Of a DNA stretch of 64,000 nt, positions 39,967-49,792 are shown in pieces; within the stretch, counting starts at the first letter, position 1, and each line of letters begins with the position of its first letter. The DNA comes from Tessaracoccus sp. (GTDB lineage Bacteria > Actinomycetota > Actinomycetes > Propionibacteriales > Propionibacteriaceae). The notes under the pieces were generated by a model. It searched no databases and was not told the origin of the DNA. It saw nothing but the letters and a program-made list of their open reading frames with translations. Made by a program: the position numbers and the translations under genes. The stretch is from NCBI RefSeq assembly GCF_016714275.1, contig NZ_JADJNP010000004.1, positions 434,001 through 498,000 of the forward strand, written 5' to 3'.

Positions 39967-41444
39967 CGGGAGTCGACGCCGCGCGCCTCCGCGCCGACCT
40001 GGCCGCCGCCGCGTACACCGTCGACGACGTGCTTGCCCGCATCGGCGATCTCGGGCAGGACGGCCTCGGTCGCAACTGCACCGTGCCCGCGGACGTGGCC
40101 CTCGGCGCCGCGCGCGACCCGCTCGCCTCCCTGATCCGGCTGTTCCTGCTCCAGCTCCCCGTCCCGGCCGCAGACCTCGCCGGGGTCCTTGACGTGGAAG
40201 GCCTGGCCGCCGCAGGCTATCTCTCCGTCGCCGACGGCGAGGTCAGGGCGCGCGTTGACGTCCGTCCCTATGGGTCGCCGGACGACGGCGCGGGCGGGTG
40301 GCTGGTCGCCGACCCGACCCCCGGCCTCGACCATGTCGTAACGCCGACCGCCCCCGACTACGTGCTGGGCGCCTCCCCGGCGTCGACGACGCTCGCCCAG
40401 ATCACCATGCGCACCCCCGTAGGAAGCGCGCTCGACCTGGGTACCGGCTGCGGTGTCCAGTCGCTTCACCTCGCCCGGCACGTCCGTCGGATCGTCGGCA
40501 CGGATGTCAACGCCCGCGCGCTGGAGTTGGCCGCGCTCACCGCCACATTGAACGGCGCGGACGTGGAGCTCAGGTACGGCTCACTCTACGAGCCGGTCGA
40601 CGGGGAGCGGTTCGACCTCATCGTCTCCAACCCTCCCTTCGTGATGAGCCCTCCCCGCGCCGAGGCCGACACGCTGGCCTACCGCGAGGCAAACTTCGAG
40701 GCCGACGCGCTCGTCGAGACCCTCGTGCGCGGCGCCGCCGACCACCTCACGCCCGGCGGTAGCCTCCAACTCTTGACGAACTGGGCGGTCCTCGACCAGC
40801 CCTGGGAGGACCGGCTCCGCTCCTGGGTCCCGGACGGCTGCGACGCGTGGGTGATCGAGCGCGAGCGCCTTGATGTCTTCTCCTACATCGAGATGTGGCT
40901 GACCGACGCAGGCCTTGCGGGCACGCCCGGCTGGCGCGCCGCCTACGACGAGTGGCTCGCCTACTTCGACCGCCTCGGCATCCGCTCGGTCGGCATGGGG
41001 TGGATCCTGATCACGCGCGCCGGCCGCGACGTGCCGCACCGGAGGTTTGAGAGCTGGCCCCATCCTGTCGCCCAGCCTGTCGGAGCCGTCTTCGCCCGCC
41101 ACGCCGCCGCCGTCGACGCCTTCCAGCTCCCCACCGACGAGCTGTTGGCCGCGTGCCCGCGGCTCGTCGACGTCGAACAGGAGACCATCGGCGCGCCCGG
41201 TGCGGAGGACCCGGAGCACGTCGTGTTCCGGCAGCGTACGGGTCTGCTGCGTGCCATCAAGGCCGACACCGCGCTGGCCGCGACCCTCGGCGCGCTCGAT
41301 GGAGACCTCACCGTCGGCCAGGTGCTCGGCGCCGTCGCGCAGGTGCTGGAGGTCAACCCGGCGGAACTGGCTGCCGCGGTGCTGCCCGAGATCCGCCAGG
41401 CACTCCTCGACCAACTCCTCGTGCCGGACCAGGCCGGAGCCTGA
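39963..41444 (+). CDS. HemK-like class I methyltransferase with DUF7059-like N-terminus
   Basis: 493 residues from GTG 39963. The N-terminal third (about 1-140) lacks catalytic motifs. The methyltransferase core has ALDLGTGCGVQSLHLA (SAM motif) and IVSNPPFVMSPPR (NPPF motif for amide or base N-methylation). A winged-helix-like C-terminal part follows. The substrate is unknown; relatives are glutamine and rRNA/DNA methylases. It is coupled to the aldo/keto reductase. The 41445-41689 gap that follows contains a palindrome (41602-41623) and the topA leader. Confidence 0.8.
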   Translation: MTGVDAARLRADLAAAAYTVDDVLARIGDLGQDGLGRNCTVPADVALGAARDPLASLIRLFLLQLPVPAADLAGVLDVEGLAAAGYLSVADGEVRARVDVRPYGSPDDGAGGWLVADPTPGLDHVVTPTAPDYVLGASPASTTLAQITMRTPVGSALDLGTGCGVQSLHLARHVRRIVGTDVNARALELAALTATLNGADVELRYGSLYEPVDGERFDLIVSNPPFVMSPPRAEADTLAYREANFEADALVETLVRGAADHLTPGGSLQLLTNWAVLDQPWEDRLRSWVPDGCDAWVIERERLDVFSYIEMWLTDAGLAGTPGWRAAYDEWLAYFDRLGIRSVGMGWILITRAGRDVPHRRFESWPHPVAQPVGAVFARHAAAVDAFQLPTDELLAACPRLVDVEQETIGAPGAEDPEHVVFRQRTGLLRAIKADTALAATLGALDGDLTVGQVLGAVAQVLEVNPAELAAAVLPEIRQALLDQLLVPDQAGA

Positions 41445-41601
41445 TGCGCCCGAACTTTGGGAACCACTGATTCAATCATTCTTGCGAGCTGCGGCGCACT
41501 GGATCGGGCGCCCCGCCGCTCCTCCATCTTGTGCCGGACGTCCAGTACGGCACTGCGATCTCGGAGCGGCGGGACATCCCGCCCAGCACGTCCTCGCCGG
41601 A

Positions 41602-41623
41602 GGAAGCATTGATCAGTGCTTCC
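41602..41623. repeat. Palindrome upstream of topA
   Basis: GGAAGCA-TTGATCAG-TGCTTCC is symmetric except for one base pair over 22 bases, lying 67 bases before the topA ATG. It may be an operator of topA or a weak terminator of the upstream gene. Confidence 0.5.
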
Positions 41624-41689
41624 CTAGGTCCGGATTGACACGTAAGGCTATTGTTCGACTCAGTCTCAACCCCCCGGAGGACCTTCCTG

Positions 41690-44359
41690 ATGGCTTCGAA
41701 GCGTCTCGTGATTGTGGAGTCGCCCACCAAGGCGACCAAGATCGCCGGCTACCTCGGCCGCGACTACGTCGTCGAGTCCTCGCGCGGCCATGTCCGTGAT
41801 CTGCCTACCTCCGCCGCGGAAGTGCCCGCGAAGTACAAGGGCGAGAAGTGGGCGCGCACGGGGGTCAACGTCGACGATGACTTCCAGGCCATCTACGTCG
41901 TCTCACCGGACAAGCGCAACACCATCAAGGACCTGAAGGCCAAGCTCAAGGACGCCGACGAGCTCCTGCTCGCCACCGATGGTGACCGCGAGGGTGAGGC
42001 CATCGCGTGGCACTTGAAGGAAGAGTTGAAGCCCAAGGTTCCGGTCAAGCGGATGGTGTTCCACGAGATCACGAAGTCCGCCATCCTCGACGCCGTCGCC
42101 AATCCCCGCGACATCGACGTCGACCTGGTCGACGCGCAGGAGACCCGTCGCATCCTCGACCGCCTCTATGGCTACGAGGTCTCGCCGGTGCTGTGGAAGA
42201 AGGTCATGCCACGCCTGTCGGCCGGCCGGGTGCAGTCGGTGGCGACCCGCCTCGTCGTCGACCGGGAGCGCGAGCGCATCGCGTTCGTCCCCGCCTCCTA
42301 CTGGGATCTCGACGTCACGCTCGACGCCGGCGCGGACGCCGACCCCCGCAACTTCCCGGCCCGACTCGCCGATGTCGGCGGCGCGCGCGTCGCTCAGGGC
42401 CGCGACTTCGACGCCTCCGGCGCCCTCACCGGCGGCGAGGCTCTCGTGCTCGACGAGGCCGCGGCGACGGCGCTGGCCGACGCCCTGGCCGCCGCCACCC
42501 TCACCGTCGCCTCCGTCGAGGCGAAGCCCTACACGCGCCGTCCTTACGAGCCGTTTCGGACCACGACGATGCAGCAGGAGGCCGGCCGCAAGCTGGGCTT
42601 CTCCGCGCAGCGCGCGATGTCGGTGGCGCAGGAGCTGTACGAGAAGGGGTTCATCACCTACATGCGTACCGACTCGGTGACGCTGTCCGGCCAGGCCATC
42701 ACCGCCGCGCGCCGGGCGGTCTCCGAGCTGTTCGGCGACCGTTTCCTCCCCGAGAAGCCTCGCGTCTACGCGTCGAAGGTCAAGAACGCGCAGGAGGCCC
42801 ACGAGGCCATCCGCCCCGCGGGCGACACCTTCCAGCATCCCGACAAGACGGGTCTCGTCGGCGACGCCTTCCGCCTCTACCAGCTGATCTGGCGTCGCAC
42901 GCTCGCGTCGCAGATGGCCGACGCCCGCGGAGAGTCCGTATCGGTCGCGGTCGACGCGAAGCTGTCCGAGACCACGGTGCTCGGCCGCGAGGTCGGCTCC
43001 GCGCGCCTCGTCGCGTCCGGCCGCACCATCACGTTCCCTGGATTCCTCAAGGCCTACGTGCAGGGAACCGACGACGACTCGGCCACCGACGACGCCCAGG
43101 CCCGCCTCCCCATCCTGGAGAAGGGGCAGGCGCTCGAGGTCGCGAAGGTTGCCCCCGCCGGGCACGAGACCCGCCCGCCGGCCCGGTACACCGAGCCGTC
43201 GCTCGTGGCGAAACTAGAGGAGCTGGAGATCGGCCGCCCGTCGACCTACGCGTCGATCATTCGCACCATCACCGCCCGCGACTACGTGTTCAAGAAGGGC
43301 TCTGCGCTCGTCCCGACCTGGCTGGCCTTCGCCGTGACGCGCCTGCTGGAGGAGCACTTCTCCGAGCTCGTCGACTACGCGTTCACCGCGCAGCTCGAGG
43401 AGCAGCTCGACGAGATCGCAGCCGGCGAGGCGCGGCGCCTGAGGGTGCTGTCCGACTTCTACTTCGGCCCCGACGGCGACGCACAGCAGGGCTTGGAAAC
43501 GCTCGTCACGGAGCTCGGAGAGATCGACGCCCGCGCGCTGTCCACCTTCCCGCTGCGCGACTCCGGCATCGACGTGCGGGTGGGGCGTTACGGCACCTAC
43601 GTCGAGTCCTCGGACGGCCGGCGTGCCAACGTCCCCGAGGACATGGCGCCGGACGCGCTCACCGTCGAGGCGGCCGAGGAGCTGTTGTCCAAGCCTCTCG
43701 ACGACGAGCGGGAGCTGGGTGTGGACGAAGCCAGCGGGAACCTGATCGTCGCCAAGAACGGCCGTTACGGCCCCTACGTGACGGAGGTGCTGCCCGAGGA
43801 TGCGCCGAAGTCGGCGAAGCCGCGCACCGGCTCGCTGTTCAAGTCGATGTCGCTGGACTCTGTCGACCTGGACACCGCGCTCAAGCTGATGAGCCTGCCG
43901 CGGGTCGTCGGCGCGGACGCCGAAGGAAACGAGATCACGGCGCAGAACGGCCGCTATGGCCCGTACCTCAAGCGCGGCACCGACTCGCGCTCGCTGACTT
44001 CCGAGGATCAGATCTTCGACATCACGCTCGACGAGGCGCTCGCCATCTATGCGCAGCCCAAGACGAGGGGGAGGGCTGCCGCGGCCGCCCCGTTGAAGGA
44101 GTTCGGCGCGGACCCGGTCTCCGGCAAGCCTGTCGTCCTCAAGTCGGGCCGCTTCGGGCCGTACGTGACCGACGGCGAGACCAACGCCACCCTTCGCCGC
44201 GACGACGACCCGGACGCCGTCGCCCCTGAGCGCGCGTTCGAGCTCCTTGCCGAGAAGCGCGCAAAGGGACCGGCCCCGAAGCGGACGACGAAGCGTGCCC
44301 CGGCCAAGCGCACGACTACCACCAAGCGGGCCACGACGAAGGCCACCCCGAAGGCCTGA
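41690..44359 (+). CDS. topA: DNA topoisomerase I
   Basis: 889 residues. The start is ATG 41690 (MASKRLVIVESPTKA), with GGAGG nine bases upstream. The Toprim domain has the DxDxE-type DGDREGEAIAWHL. The catalytic tyrosine is in FITYMRTDS (about residue 324). No C-terminal zinc fingers are seen. Instead there are at least four topoisomerase C-terminal repeats (GRYGTYVES, NGRYGPYVTEV, NGRYGPYLKRG, SGRFGPYVTDG) and a lysine-rich tail, as usual in actinobacteria. It relaxes negative supercoils. Confidence 0.97.
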   Translation: MASKRLVIVESPTKATKIAGYLGRDYVVESSRGHVRDLPTSAAEVPAKYKGEKWARTGVNVDDDFQAIYVVSPDKRNTIKDLKAKLKDADELLLATDGDREGEAIAWHLKEELKPKVPVKRMVFHEITKSAILDAVANPRDIDVDLVDAQETRRILDRLYGYEVSPVLWKKVMPRLSAGRVQSVATRLVVDRERERIAFVPASYWDLDVTLDAGADADPRNFPARLADVGGARVAQGRDFDASGALTGGEALVLDEAAATALADALAAATLTVASVEAKPYTRRPYEPFRTTTMQQEAGRKLGFSAQRAMSVAQELYEKGFITYMRTDSVTLSGQAITAARRAVSELFGDRFLPEKPRVYASKVKNAQEAHEAIRPAGDTFQHPDKTGLVGDAFRLYQLIWRRTLASQMADARGESVSVAVDAKLSETTVLGREVGSARLVASGRTITFPGFLKAYVQGTDDDSATDDAQARLPILEKGQALEVAKVAPAGHETRPPARYTEPSLVAKLEELEIGRPSTYASIIRTITARDYVFKKGSALVPTWLAFAVTRLLEEHFSELVDYAFTAQLEEQLDEIAAGEARRLRVLSDFYFGPDGDAQQGLETLVTELGEIDARALSTFPLRDSGIDVRVGRYGTYVESSDGRRANVPEDMAPDALTVEAAEELLSKPLDDERELGVDEASGNLIVAKNGRYGPYVTEVLPEDAPKSAKPRTGSLFKSMSLDSVDLDTALKLMSLPRVVGADAEGNEITAQNGRYGPYLKRGTDSRSLTSEDQIFDITLDEALAIYAQPKTRGRAAAAAPLKEFGADPVSGKPVVLKSGRFGPYVTDGETNATLRRDDDPDAVAPERAFELLAEKRAKGPAPKRTTKRAPAKRTTTTKRATTKATPKA

Positions 44360-44378
44360 CAGGCCCGAGGCGGAAGCA

Positions 44379-45755
44379 ATGGGCAAGAAGGCCAAGCGGC
44401 GGGCGGTCCTGCGGATCGAGGTGCCCTTCACCTCGGACCCGCCGGTGCTGACGTCCGCGGAACTCGGCCTGCCGCGGTTGCTGCGGCGGCCGGCGGCCAG
44501 CTTCGCCATGGACGTCACCGTCGTCGACGCCGCCGACGGCAGGCTGCTGCGTGACGGCGTCGTGGTGGCGCACCGCGTCGTCGGCGGCATCGGCGAGTGG
44601 TACCTCTCCGCGGCTCGCTGGGCGCCGCACCTTCCCGTAGAATGCACCCGCCCGCTCGGCAGCAGCGGCGACCTGCCCGAGGAGATGGCCCGCCGGCTTC
44701 GGCCGCTGATCCGCGGCGCCGTGCTCGGCCCCATCGCCGCGCTGCGCTGTCACCGCGACGAATGGGCGCTGCGCGACGCCGCGGGCGAGACGGTCGCCGT
44801 CGTGCGCGACGAGCGCGTCACCGTCCGGCACGGGGGTGTCGCCACCGCCCGCTACCGCGAGATCACGGTCACGCCGGAGAAGCGTGGGGTGACGAAGGCG
44901 CAGCGCGAGTTCCTCATCGCCGCGGGACTGGCCGTCAACGGCACGGTCGTGGACACGTTCCCGACGCTGCAGGAGCGCCTCGGCGCGCCGGCGACCGGGC
45001 TCACGAACTTCCCGGTTCCTCAACAGGTGACACCCGACGCCAGCCTCGAAGACTTCGTCTCCACGGTCTTCGCCGGGCATCTGCTCGCGATCGCCACCGC
45101 AGAGCTGGAGCGCCGGAGAGTCGAGAGCGACGATGTCGCGGCAACCAACGCGCTGCTGTGGGCGTTCGGCAAGGACCTGCGCGGCCTCGCCCCCGTGCTC
45201 GAACCGGGATGGCGAGAGGCGACCGAGCGACTGCTTCGCGACCTGCCCTGGGCGTCGCAGGCAGAGCTCGAGCCCGCGCTGCCCGAGGTACTGAACGCGC
45301 TGGTCGGCGGGGCCCGAGCACCGCGGCTCGGCGACCTGTCCCGCCGTCCCGCCGCCATCCTCATCGACCGGGCACAGCACGCGGGACAGATCCTCGCGGA
45401 GCGCTGCCGCGCCCTGACCGAGCAGGCTCCCGACGAGCAGTGGGCCGCCGCGCGCCTGGCCGCTGAGCAGCTGAGCGTCGCCGCCACGGTCGCCGTGCCG
45501 CTTTCGCCCCGGGTGCTCGGCGCGATGGTCAGACGGCTCGACGGCATCGTCGCCGCGCTCCACGGCTGCGAGTTCGGCGCCTCGGCCACGATCCCGGAGT
45601 TGGCGGGGCTCTCGCCCGAGCAGGCCTACCAGCAAGGCGTCGACGCTGAGCGCCGGCGCAGCCGCGTGGCGGTGCGTCGAGCGGACTTCATCGAGCGCTG
45701 GCCGCGCGTGGTGAGGCGGGCGAGGAGACAGCTGAAGAAGGCGAGGAAGAAGTGA
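44379..45755 (+). CDS. CYTH-like domain protein of unknown function
   Basis: 458 residues from ATG 44379. The N-terminal part has a degenerate CYTH-like pattern: VTVVDAADGRLLRDGVVVAHR, WYLSAARWAPHLPVE, LRCHRDEWAL and ARYREITVTPEKRG. The ExExK triphosphate motif is missing from the start, so catalysis is doubtful. The helical C-terminal half (about 230-458) ends in a basic tail, RRARRQLKKARKK, with some resemblance to CHAD helices. It lies between topA and tmk; its last codon overlaps the tmk GTG by four bases. Function unknown. Confidence 0.6.
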   Translation: MGKKAKRRAVLRIEVPFTSDPPVLTSAELGLPRLLRRPAASFAMDVTVVDAADGRLLRDGVVVAHRVVGGIGEWYLSAARWAPHLPVECTRPLGSSGDLPEEMARRLRPLIRGAVLGPIAALRCHRDEWALRDAAGETVAVVRDERVTVRHGGVATARYREITVTPEKRGVTKAQREFLIAAGLAVNGTVVDTFPTLQERLGAPATGLTNFPVPQQVTPDASLEDFVSTVFAGHLLAIATAELERRRVESDDVAATNALLWAFGKDLRGLAPVLEPGWREATERLLRDLPWASQAELEPALPEVLNALVGGARAPRLGDLSRRPAAILIDRAQHAGQILAERCRALTEQAPDEQWAAARLAAEQLSVAATVAVPLSPRVLGAMVRRLDGIVAALHGCEFGASATIPELAGLSPEQAYQQGVDAERRRSRVAVRRADFIERWPRVVRRARRQLKKARKK

Positions 45756-46381
45756 CCGGCCTTTTCGTTGTGTTCGAAGGGGGCGACTCCGCGGGCAAGA
45801 CGACCCAGTCGGAGCTGCTGTGCCACTGGCTCGCGGATCGTGGGCTCGCCCACATCGCCACGCGCCAGCCCGGCGGCACCGAGGTCGGCGCGCACCTACG
45901 CCGCCTCGTGCTCGACCCGGTCTTCGGCGACGTGTCTCCGCGCGCCGAAGCCCTCATGTACGCCGCCGACAAGGCGCAACACGTCCACGAACTGATCGGT
46001 CCCGCGCTCGCCCGCGGGGAGGTCGTCGTCAGCGACCGTTACGTCGAGTCGATGGTCGCCTACCAGGGCGCCGGCCGAGGGCTGGGGACCGACGAGATCG
46101 CCCGCATCGCCTGGTGGGCCGTCGACGGCCTCCGCCCCGACCTCACCGTCGTCCTCGACGTCCACCCCGACGACGGCGTGTCGCGCATCGCGGAGAAGGA
46201 CCGCCTGGAGAGCGCAGGTACGGATGTGCACGCGCGCGCCCGCCAGCACTTCCTGGATCGCGCCGCCGCCGATCCGGAACATTTCCTCGTGCTCAACGCG
46301 CGGCTGCCCCGGGAGGAGATTGCTGCCGCCGTCTCCACCCGGGTCGCCGAGCTGCTGGCCGCGAAGCGTGTCAGCCGCTGA
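45752..46381 (+). CDS. tmk: Thymidylate kinase
   Basis: 209 residues from GTG 45752. The P-loop is FEGGDSAGKTTQSELL. The DR(Y/F) motif is VVSDRYVESMVAYQGAGRGLG. The pattern ARQPGGTEVGAHLR supplies the DRX-like TREPGG substrate loop. It phosphorylates dTMP to dTDP. The start overlaps the CYTH-like stop, and holB follows. Topoisomerase, Tmk and HolB in a row match the actinobacterial arrangement. Confidence 0.95.
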   Translation: MTGLFVVFEGGDSAGKTTQSELLCHWLADRGLAHIATRQPGGTEVGAHLRRLVLDPVFGDVSPRAEALMYAADKAQHVHELIGPALARGEVVVSDRYVESMVAYQGAGRGLGTDEIARIAWWAVDGLRPDLTVVLDVHPDDGVSRIAEKDRLESAGTDVHARARQHFLDRAAADPEHFLVLNARLPREEIAAAVSTRVAELLAAKRVSR

Positions 46382-46397
46382 TGGCAGGATGATCCCC

Positions 46398-47546
46398 GTG
46401 AGTGACGTGTGGTCTGAGCTGATCGGTCAGCAGCGAGCGGTGGAGACGCTGCGCCGCGCCGTCGACGGCCGCCGCCACGCCATGACGCACGCGTGGCTGT
46501 TCGTCGGCCCGCCGGGGTCGGGCAGGTCCAACGCCGCAAAGGCCTTCGCCGCCGCGCTCCAGTGCGCGGGAGGCGGCTGCGGCGCGTGCGAGGAGTGCCG
46601 CACGACGCTGTCCGGCGCGCACCCCGACGTCACGCTCCTGCGCACCGAGAAGCTGTCGATCGGCGTCGACGAGGTGCGCGCCCTCGTGGGCAGGGCCAAC
46701 CTCTCGCCGATCAAGGGGCGCTACCAGATCGTCGTCGTCGAGGACGCCGATCGGATCACCGAGCGCGGCGCCGATGCGCTGCTCAAGGGTCTCGAGGAGC
46801 CGGAGCCGCAGACCGTGTGGCTGCTCTGCGCGCCCAGTCCTGACGATGTCATCGTCACCATCCGGTCGCGCAGCCGCGTGATCAAGCTGATCACGCCTAG
46901 CGACGACGCCGTCGCGGAGCTGCTCGTGGCACGCGACGGCGTCTCGCCCGGGCTCGCGACGCTCGCGGCGCGTGCCGCGCAGGGGCACGTCGGACGGGCT
47001 CGTGTACTCGCCAGGAGCGAGGACGCGCGCACCCGCCGGCGCGAGATCCTCACCTTGCCCGGCAGGCTGGACAGCGTCAGCGCGTGCCTGGAGGCCGCAG
47101 GGCACCTCGTGTCCGCGGCGGGCGCGGAGGCCACCCAGGCCACGGCCGATGTGGACGCGCGGGAGATGACAGCGCTGCAAGAGTCGCTCGGCATGGGCAC
47201 AAGGGGCGTAAAGGTCCGCTCGGCGCAGGCCGCGGTCCGCGAGCTGGAGGACCAGCAGAAGCTGCGTGTCAAGCGAATCCAGCGCGACGCCCTCGACCGC
47301 GTCCTCACCGAGCTGACCGGCTTCTACCGTGACGTCCTCGCCGTGCAGACGGCGCCCGGCGTCGACCTTGTGAACGCGGACTTCGCGGACGAGATCGAAC
47401 CCCTCGCGAGCCGCTCCACCCCGGAGCAGACGGTGCACGCTCTCGACGCCATCCTGCGCGCCCGGACGGCGCTCGAGGGCAACGTGGCACCCCTCCTCGC
47501 CCTGGAGGCCCTCCTCATCGACCTCCAGTTCGCTCGCCGCGGATAG
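46398..47546 (+). CDS. holB: DNA polymerase III delta-prime subunit
   Basis: 382 residues from GTG 46398, chosen for an AGGA eight bases upstream; ATG 46389 is an alternative. The AAA+ domain has WSELIGQQRAVETLRRAV, the modified P-loop GPPGSGRSNAAKAFA (Arg instead of Lys, common for actinobacterial delta-prime), the zinc knuckle CAGGGCGACEEC and VVEDADRI. It is the clamp loader stator. It is directly after tmk, the frequent actinobacterial order. Confidence 0.93.
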   Translation: MSDVWSELIGQQRAVETLRRAVDGRRHAMTHAWLFVGPPGSGRSNAAKAFAAALQCAGGGCGACEECRTTLSGAHPDVTLLRTEKLSIGVDEVRALVGRANLSPIKGRYQIVVVEDADRITERGADALLKGLEEPEPQTVWLLCAPSPDDVIVTIRSRSRVIKLITPSDDAVAELLVARDGVSPGLATLAARAAQGHVGRARVLARSEDARTRRREILTLPGRLDSVSACLEAAGHLVSAAGAEATQATADVDAREMTALQESLGMGTRGVKVRSAQAAVRELEDQQKLRVKRIQRDALDRVLTELTGFYRDVLAVQTAPGVDLVNADFADEIEPLASRSTPEQTVHALDAILRARTALEGNVAPLLALEALLIDLQFARRG

Positions 47547-47651
47547 CCCTGCATCTTCGGTCGTCGCCGCGCGGGCGTGTCCCCCCAGGGCGCCGCTGAC
47601 CTGGATGACAAGATGAAGGGCAAGACTGCCGACGAACAAGGTGAAATCGAA

Positions 47652-48848
47652 ATGTCGAACAACGACTGGGTCCAGGCCGACACTCCCCGCGAGGACGAGT
47701 GGGCCGACGAGCAGACCGACTACGGCGTTCCCGTGTCGCCTGTCGAGTGGGATGACTACGCGGCCGAGCAGTCGGTCCCCGTGCCACCGCCGGTCGTCGC
47801 GGAGCCGGAGCCCTATGTCGAGCCCGCCGCCGAGCCTGAGATCGCGGATGAGCCTGAGGCGGACGAGCAGGTGTTCGTCGCCGAGGAGCAGAGCGAGCCG
47901 GCCGCGGAGGAGTGGACTGAGGAGGTCGTCGCGGAGGAGACCGCGGTCGTCGAGGATGGCCCCGCCGTGGAGGACGTCCCTGTCGTGGAGGAGACCGTCG
48001 AGATCGACGAGGCGCCCGCTCCGGGCCATGTCCCGTTCGGCCGCCCGGTCGATGCGCCGCCCCTCTCGGATGACGGCGAGGTCGAGCAGACCGCGCGGGT
48101 CGTGTCGGTTGTCGAGGAAGAGCCCCCCGCAGAGGAGGAGGCGACGGCCCTGCTCCCCGCCGCGGCGCTGGCGCCAGCGCCCGAGGCGGCGGCAGGTCCC
48201 GCCCTCGCCGGGCTGTACCGCGGGGAAGGGGAGGGCGCGCCGTCGATCGATCAGACGCAGCGAATCGATCTCGCCGAGGAGGCTGCTGAGGAGCAGCGCA
48301 TCGCCGACCAGTTGCGCGCCGAGAAGGAGGCCCGCGACCAGCGCCTCGGCCTCGTCGCCACCTCCGACGCCAACGCGGTGCGCGCCGCGACGCCGCTCCC
48401 GCGCCCGGGCGTCGGCCGGTTCGCGAGCTTCGGACTGCTCGTCCTGCGCCTCATCACCGCGGGCATCCTCGGGATCATCGGCTACCAGATCCTCTCCAAC
48501 ATCGACGCCAGCGCCGAGCTGCTCGGCCGCACGCTGCTGCCTGAGCCGCGACTCCTGTCCTGGATTGCCGGCTTCGGCCTCGCCGCGCTCGCCGTCCTGT
48601 TGGTGATCGGCCTCGCCGTGCGCGTCGTCGGCCTCCTCATGACGGTGCTCGCCGCCGGCTCGCTCGCCTTCCTGCGCTGGGGCGCGTTCAGCGTGTTCCG
48701 CCCGGGTGTCGATGGGTTCATCGGCGACCGCGACCTGCTCCTGGCAGCCGTCGGTATCCTGTTCTTCTGCATCGGCGGTGGCCGGGCCGGCGTCGACGCC
48801 GCGTTCTCGATCGCCCGCTGGCGCGCCAAGGAAGCAAAGCGGTCGTAG
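47652..48848 (+). CDS. Acidic-tailed DoxX-like membrane protein
   Basis: 398 residues from ATG 47652, with AAGGTGA upstream. The first about 230 residues are very acidic and Val/Pro/Glu-rich (many EEVV and PVVEE runs), probably disordered and cytoplasmic. A charged helix (EEAAEEQRIADQLRAEKEARDQR) leads to four membrane segments of DoxX type (SFGLLVLRLITAGILGIIGY to LAAVGILFFCIGG). Function unknown. The long acidic domain is unusual and looks lineage-specific. An upstream in-frame ATG at 47613 is possible. Confidence 0.7.
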   Translation: MSNNDWVQADTPREDEWADEQTDYGVPVSPVEWDDYAAEQSVPVPPPVVAEPEPYVEPAAEPEIADEPEADEQVFVAEEQSEPAAEEWTEEVVAEETAVVEDGPAVEDVPVVEETVEIDEAPAPGHVPFGRPVDAPPLSDDGEVEQTARVVSVVEEEPPAEEEATALLPAAALAPAPEAAAGPALAGLYRGEGEGAPSIDQTQRIDLAEEAAEEQRIADQLRAEKEARDQRLGLVATSDANAVRAATPLPRPGVGRFASFGLLVLRLITAGILGIIGYQILSNIDASAELLGRTLLPEPRLLSWIAGFGLAALAVLLVIGLAVRVVGLLMTVLAAGSLAFLRWGAFSVFRPGVDGFIGDRDLLLAAVGILFFCIGGGRAGVDAAFSIARWRAKEAKRS

Positions 48849-48946
48849 TCTGGTTGAGCCGCCGCGTGAGCGCTAGCTGAACCGGCGAGTCGAAACCAAT
48901 AGACCGTGGGCCCGGAGGCGTGGGAGCGCCAAGCTAGGCTGATCCC

Positions 48947-49792
48947 ATGTCACGGGTGATGGCCGTCGCGTTCGAGAAGCACGGTCAGCTGCACTATCTC
49001 GACCCCGGCGACGGTCGGTACCGCGTCGGTCAATGGGTGCGCTATCCGACCGAGGGTGGCGTCGAGGTAGCGCAGGTCGTGTGGGCCGCCGAGGATGTGC
49101 CGGAGCCGCTCGCCGACGGTGTCCCCGTCTGCCAAGGCCTCGCTACCGACGCGGACCTGCGCCGCGACGAAGCCAACCGCGCCTTCCGGGCGGAGGCGGC
49201 CGACGTCGTCCGCGGGATGATCGCCGAGCACGGGTTGCCGATGAAGGTGGTCGGTATCGACTACCTGGACAGCCTCCCGGACGTCGATCGCCTCGTCGCC
49301 GTCTACTACACCGCGCCGCACCGCGTGGACTTCCGCGCGCTGCTCCGCGACCTGGCCCGCGGGCTGCACGCCCGGATCGACCTGCGCCAAGTGGGGTCGC
49401 GCGACGCAGCCCGGCTCATCGGCGGCGTCGGCTCCTGCGGCCGCGAGCTGTGCTGTGCCACGTTCCTGAACGAGTTCGAGCCGGTGTCGTTGCGGCTCGC
49501 CCGCGTGCAGGGGCTCCCCGCCAACCCGCTGCAGATCGCGGGCGCCTGCGGGAAGCTCATGTGCTGCCTCACCTACGAGCACCCGCTCTACGTCGACTTC
49601 CAGCGGCGGGCGCCGGGTGTCGGGGAGCGGGTCACCGTGGGCGACGAAGACGGCGTCGTGACCGGCCATTCGGTGCCTTCAGACGCGGTAACCGTCCGGA
49701 TGGGCTCCGGCGAAGTCGTGAAGTGTCCGCTGCATTCGGTATGTTCGACGGCACGCGCGCGTGAGGCTCGCGTTGCGTCGGAAGGGTATTGA
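48947..49792 (+). CDS. ricT: PSP1-domain protein RicT (YaaT-like)
   Basis: 281 residues. Two C-x4-CC motifs are present: CGRELCCATF and CGKLMCCLTY, the cluster-binding cysteines known in YaaT/RicT. The N-terminal PSP1 region starts MSRVMAVAFEKHGQLHYL. In Bacillus RicT works with RicA/RicF in RNase Y-dependent RNA processing; the actinobacterial role is unknown. The stop overlaps the ATG of the peptidase by one base. Confidence 0.88.
   Translation: MSRVMAVAFEKHGQLHYLDPGDGRYRVGQWVRYPTEGGVEVAQVVWAAEDVPEPLADGVPVCQGLATDADLRRDEANRAFRAEAADVVRGMIAEHGLPMKVVGIDYLDSLPDVDRLVAVYYTAPHRVDFRALLRDLARGLHARIDLRQVGSRDAARLIGGVGSCGRELCCATFLNEFEPVSLRLARVQGLPANPLQIAGACGKLMCCLTYEHPLYVDFQRRAPGVGERVTVGDEDGVVTGHSVPSDAVTVRMGSGEVVKCPLHSVCSTARAREARVASEGY

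Noticed and set aside
41635..41654. TTGACA followed by TATTGT before topA, as a promoter
   Set aside because: The spacer is only eight bases, far from the 16-18 needed, and no other -10 element fits the TTGACA.
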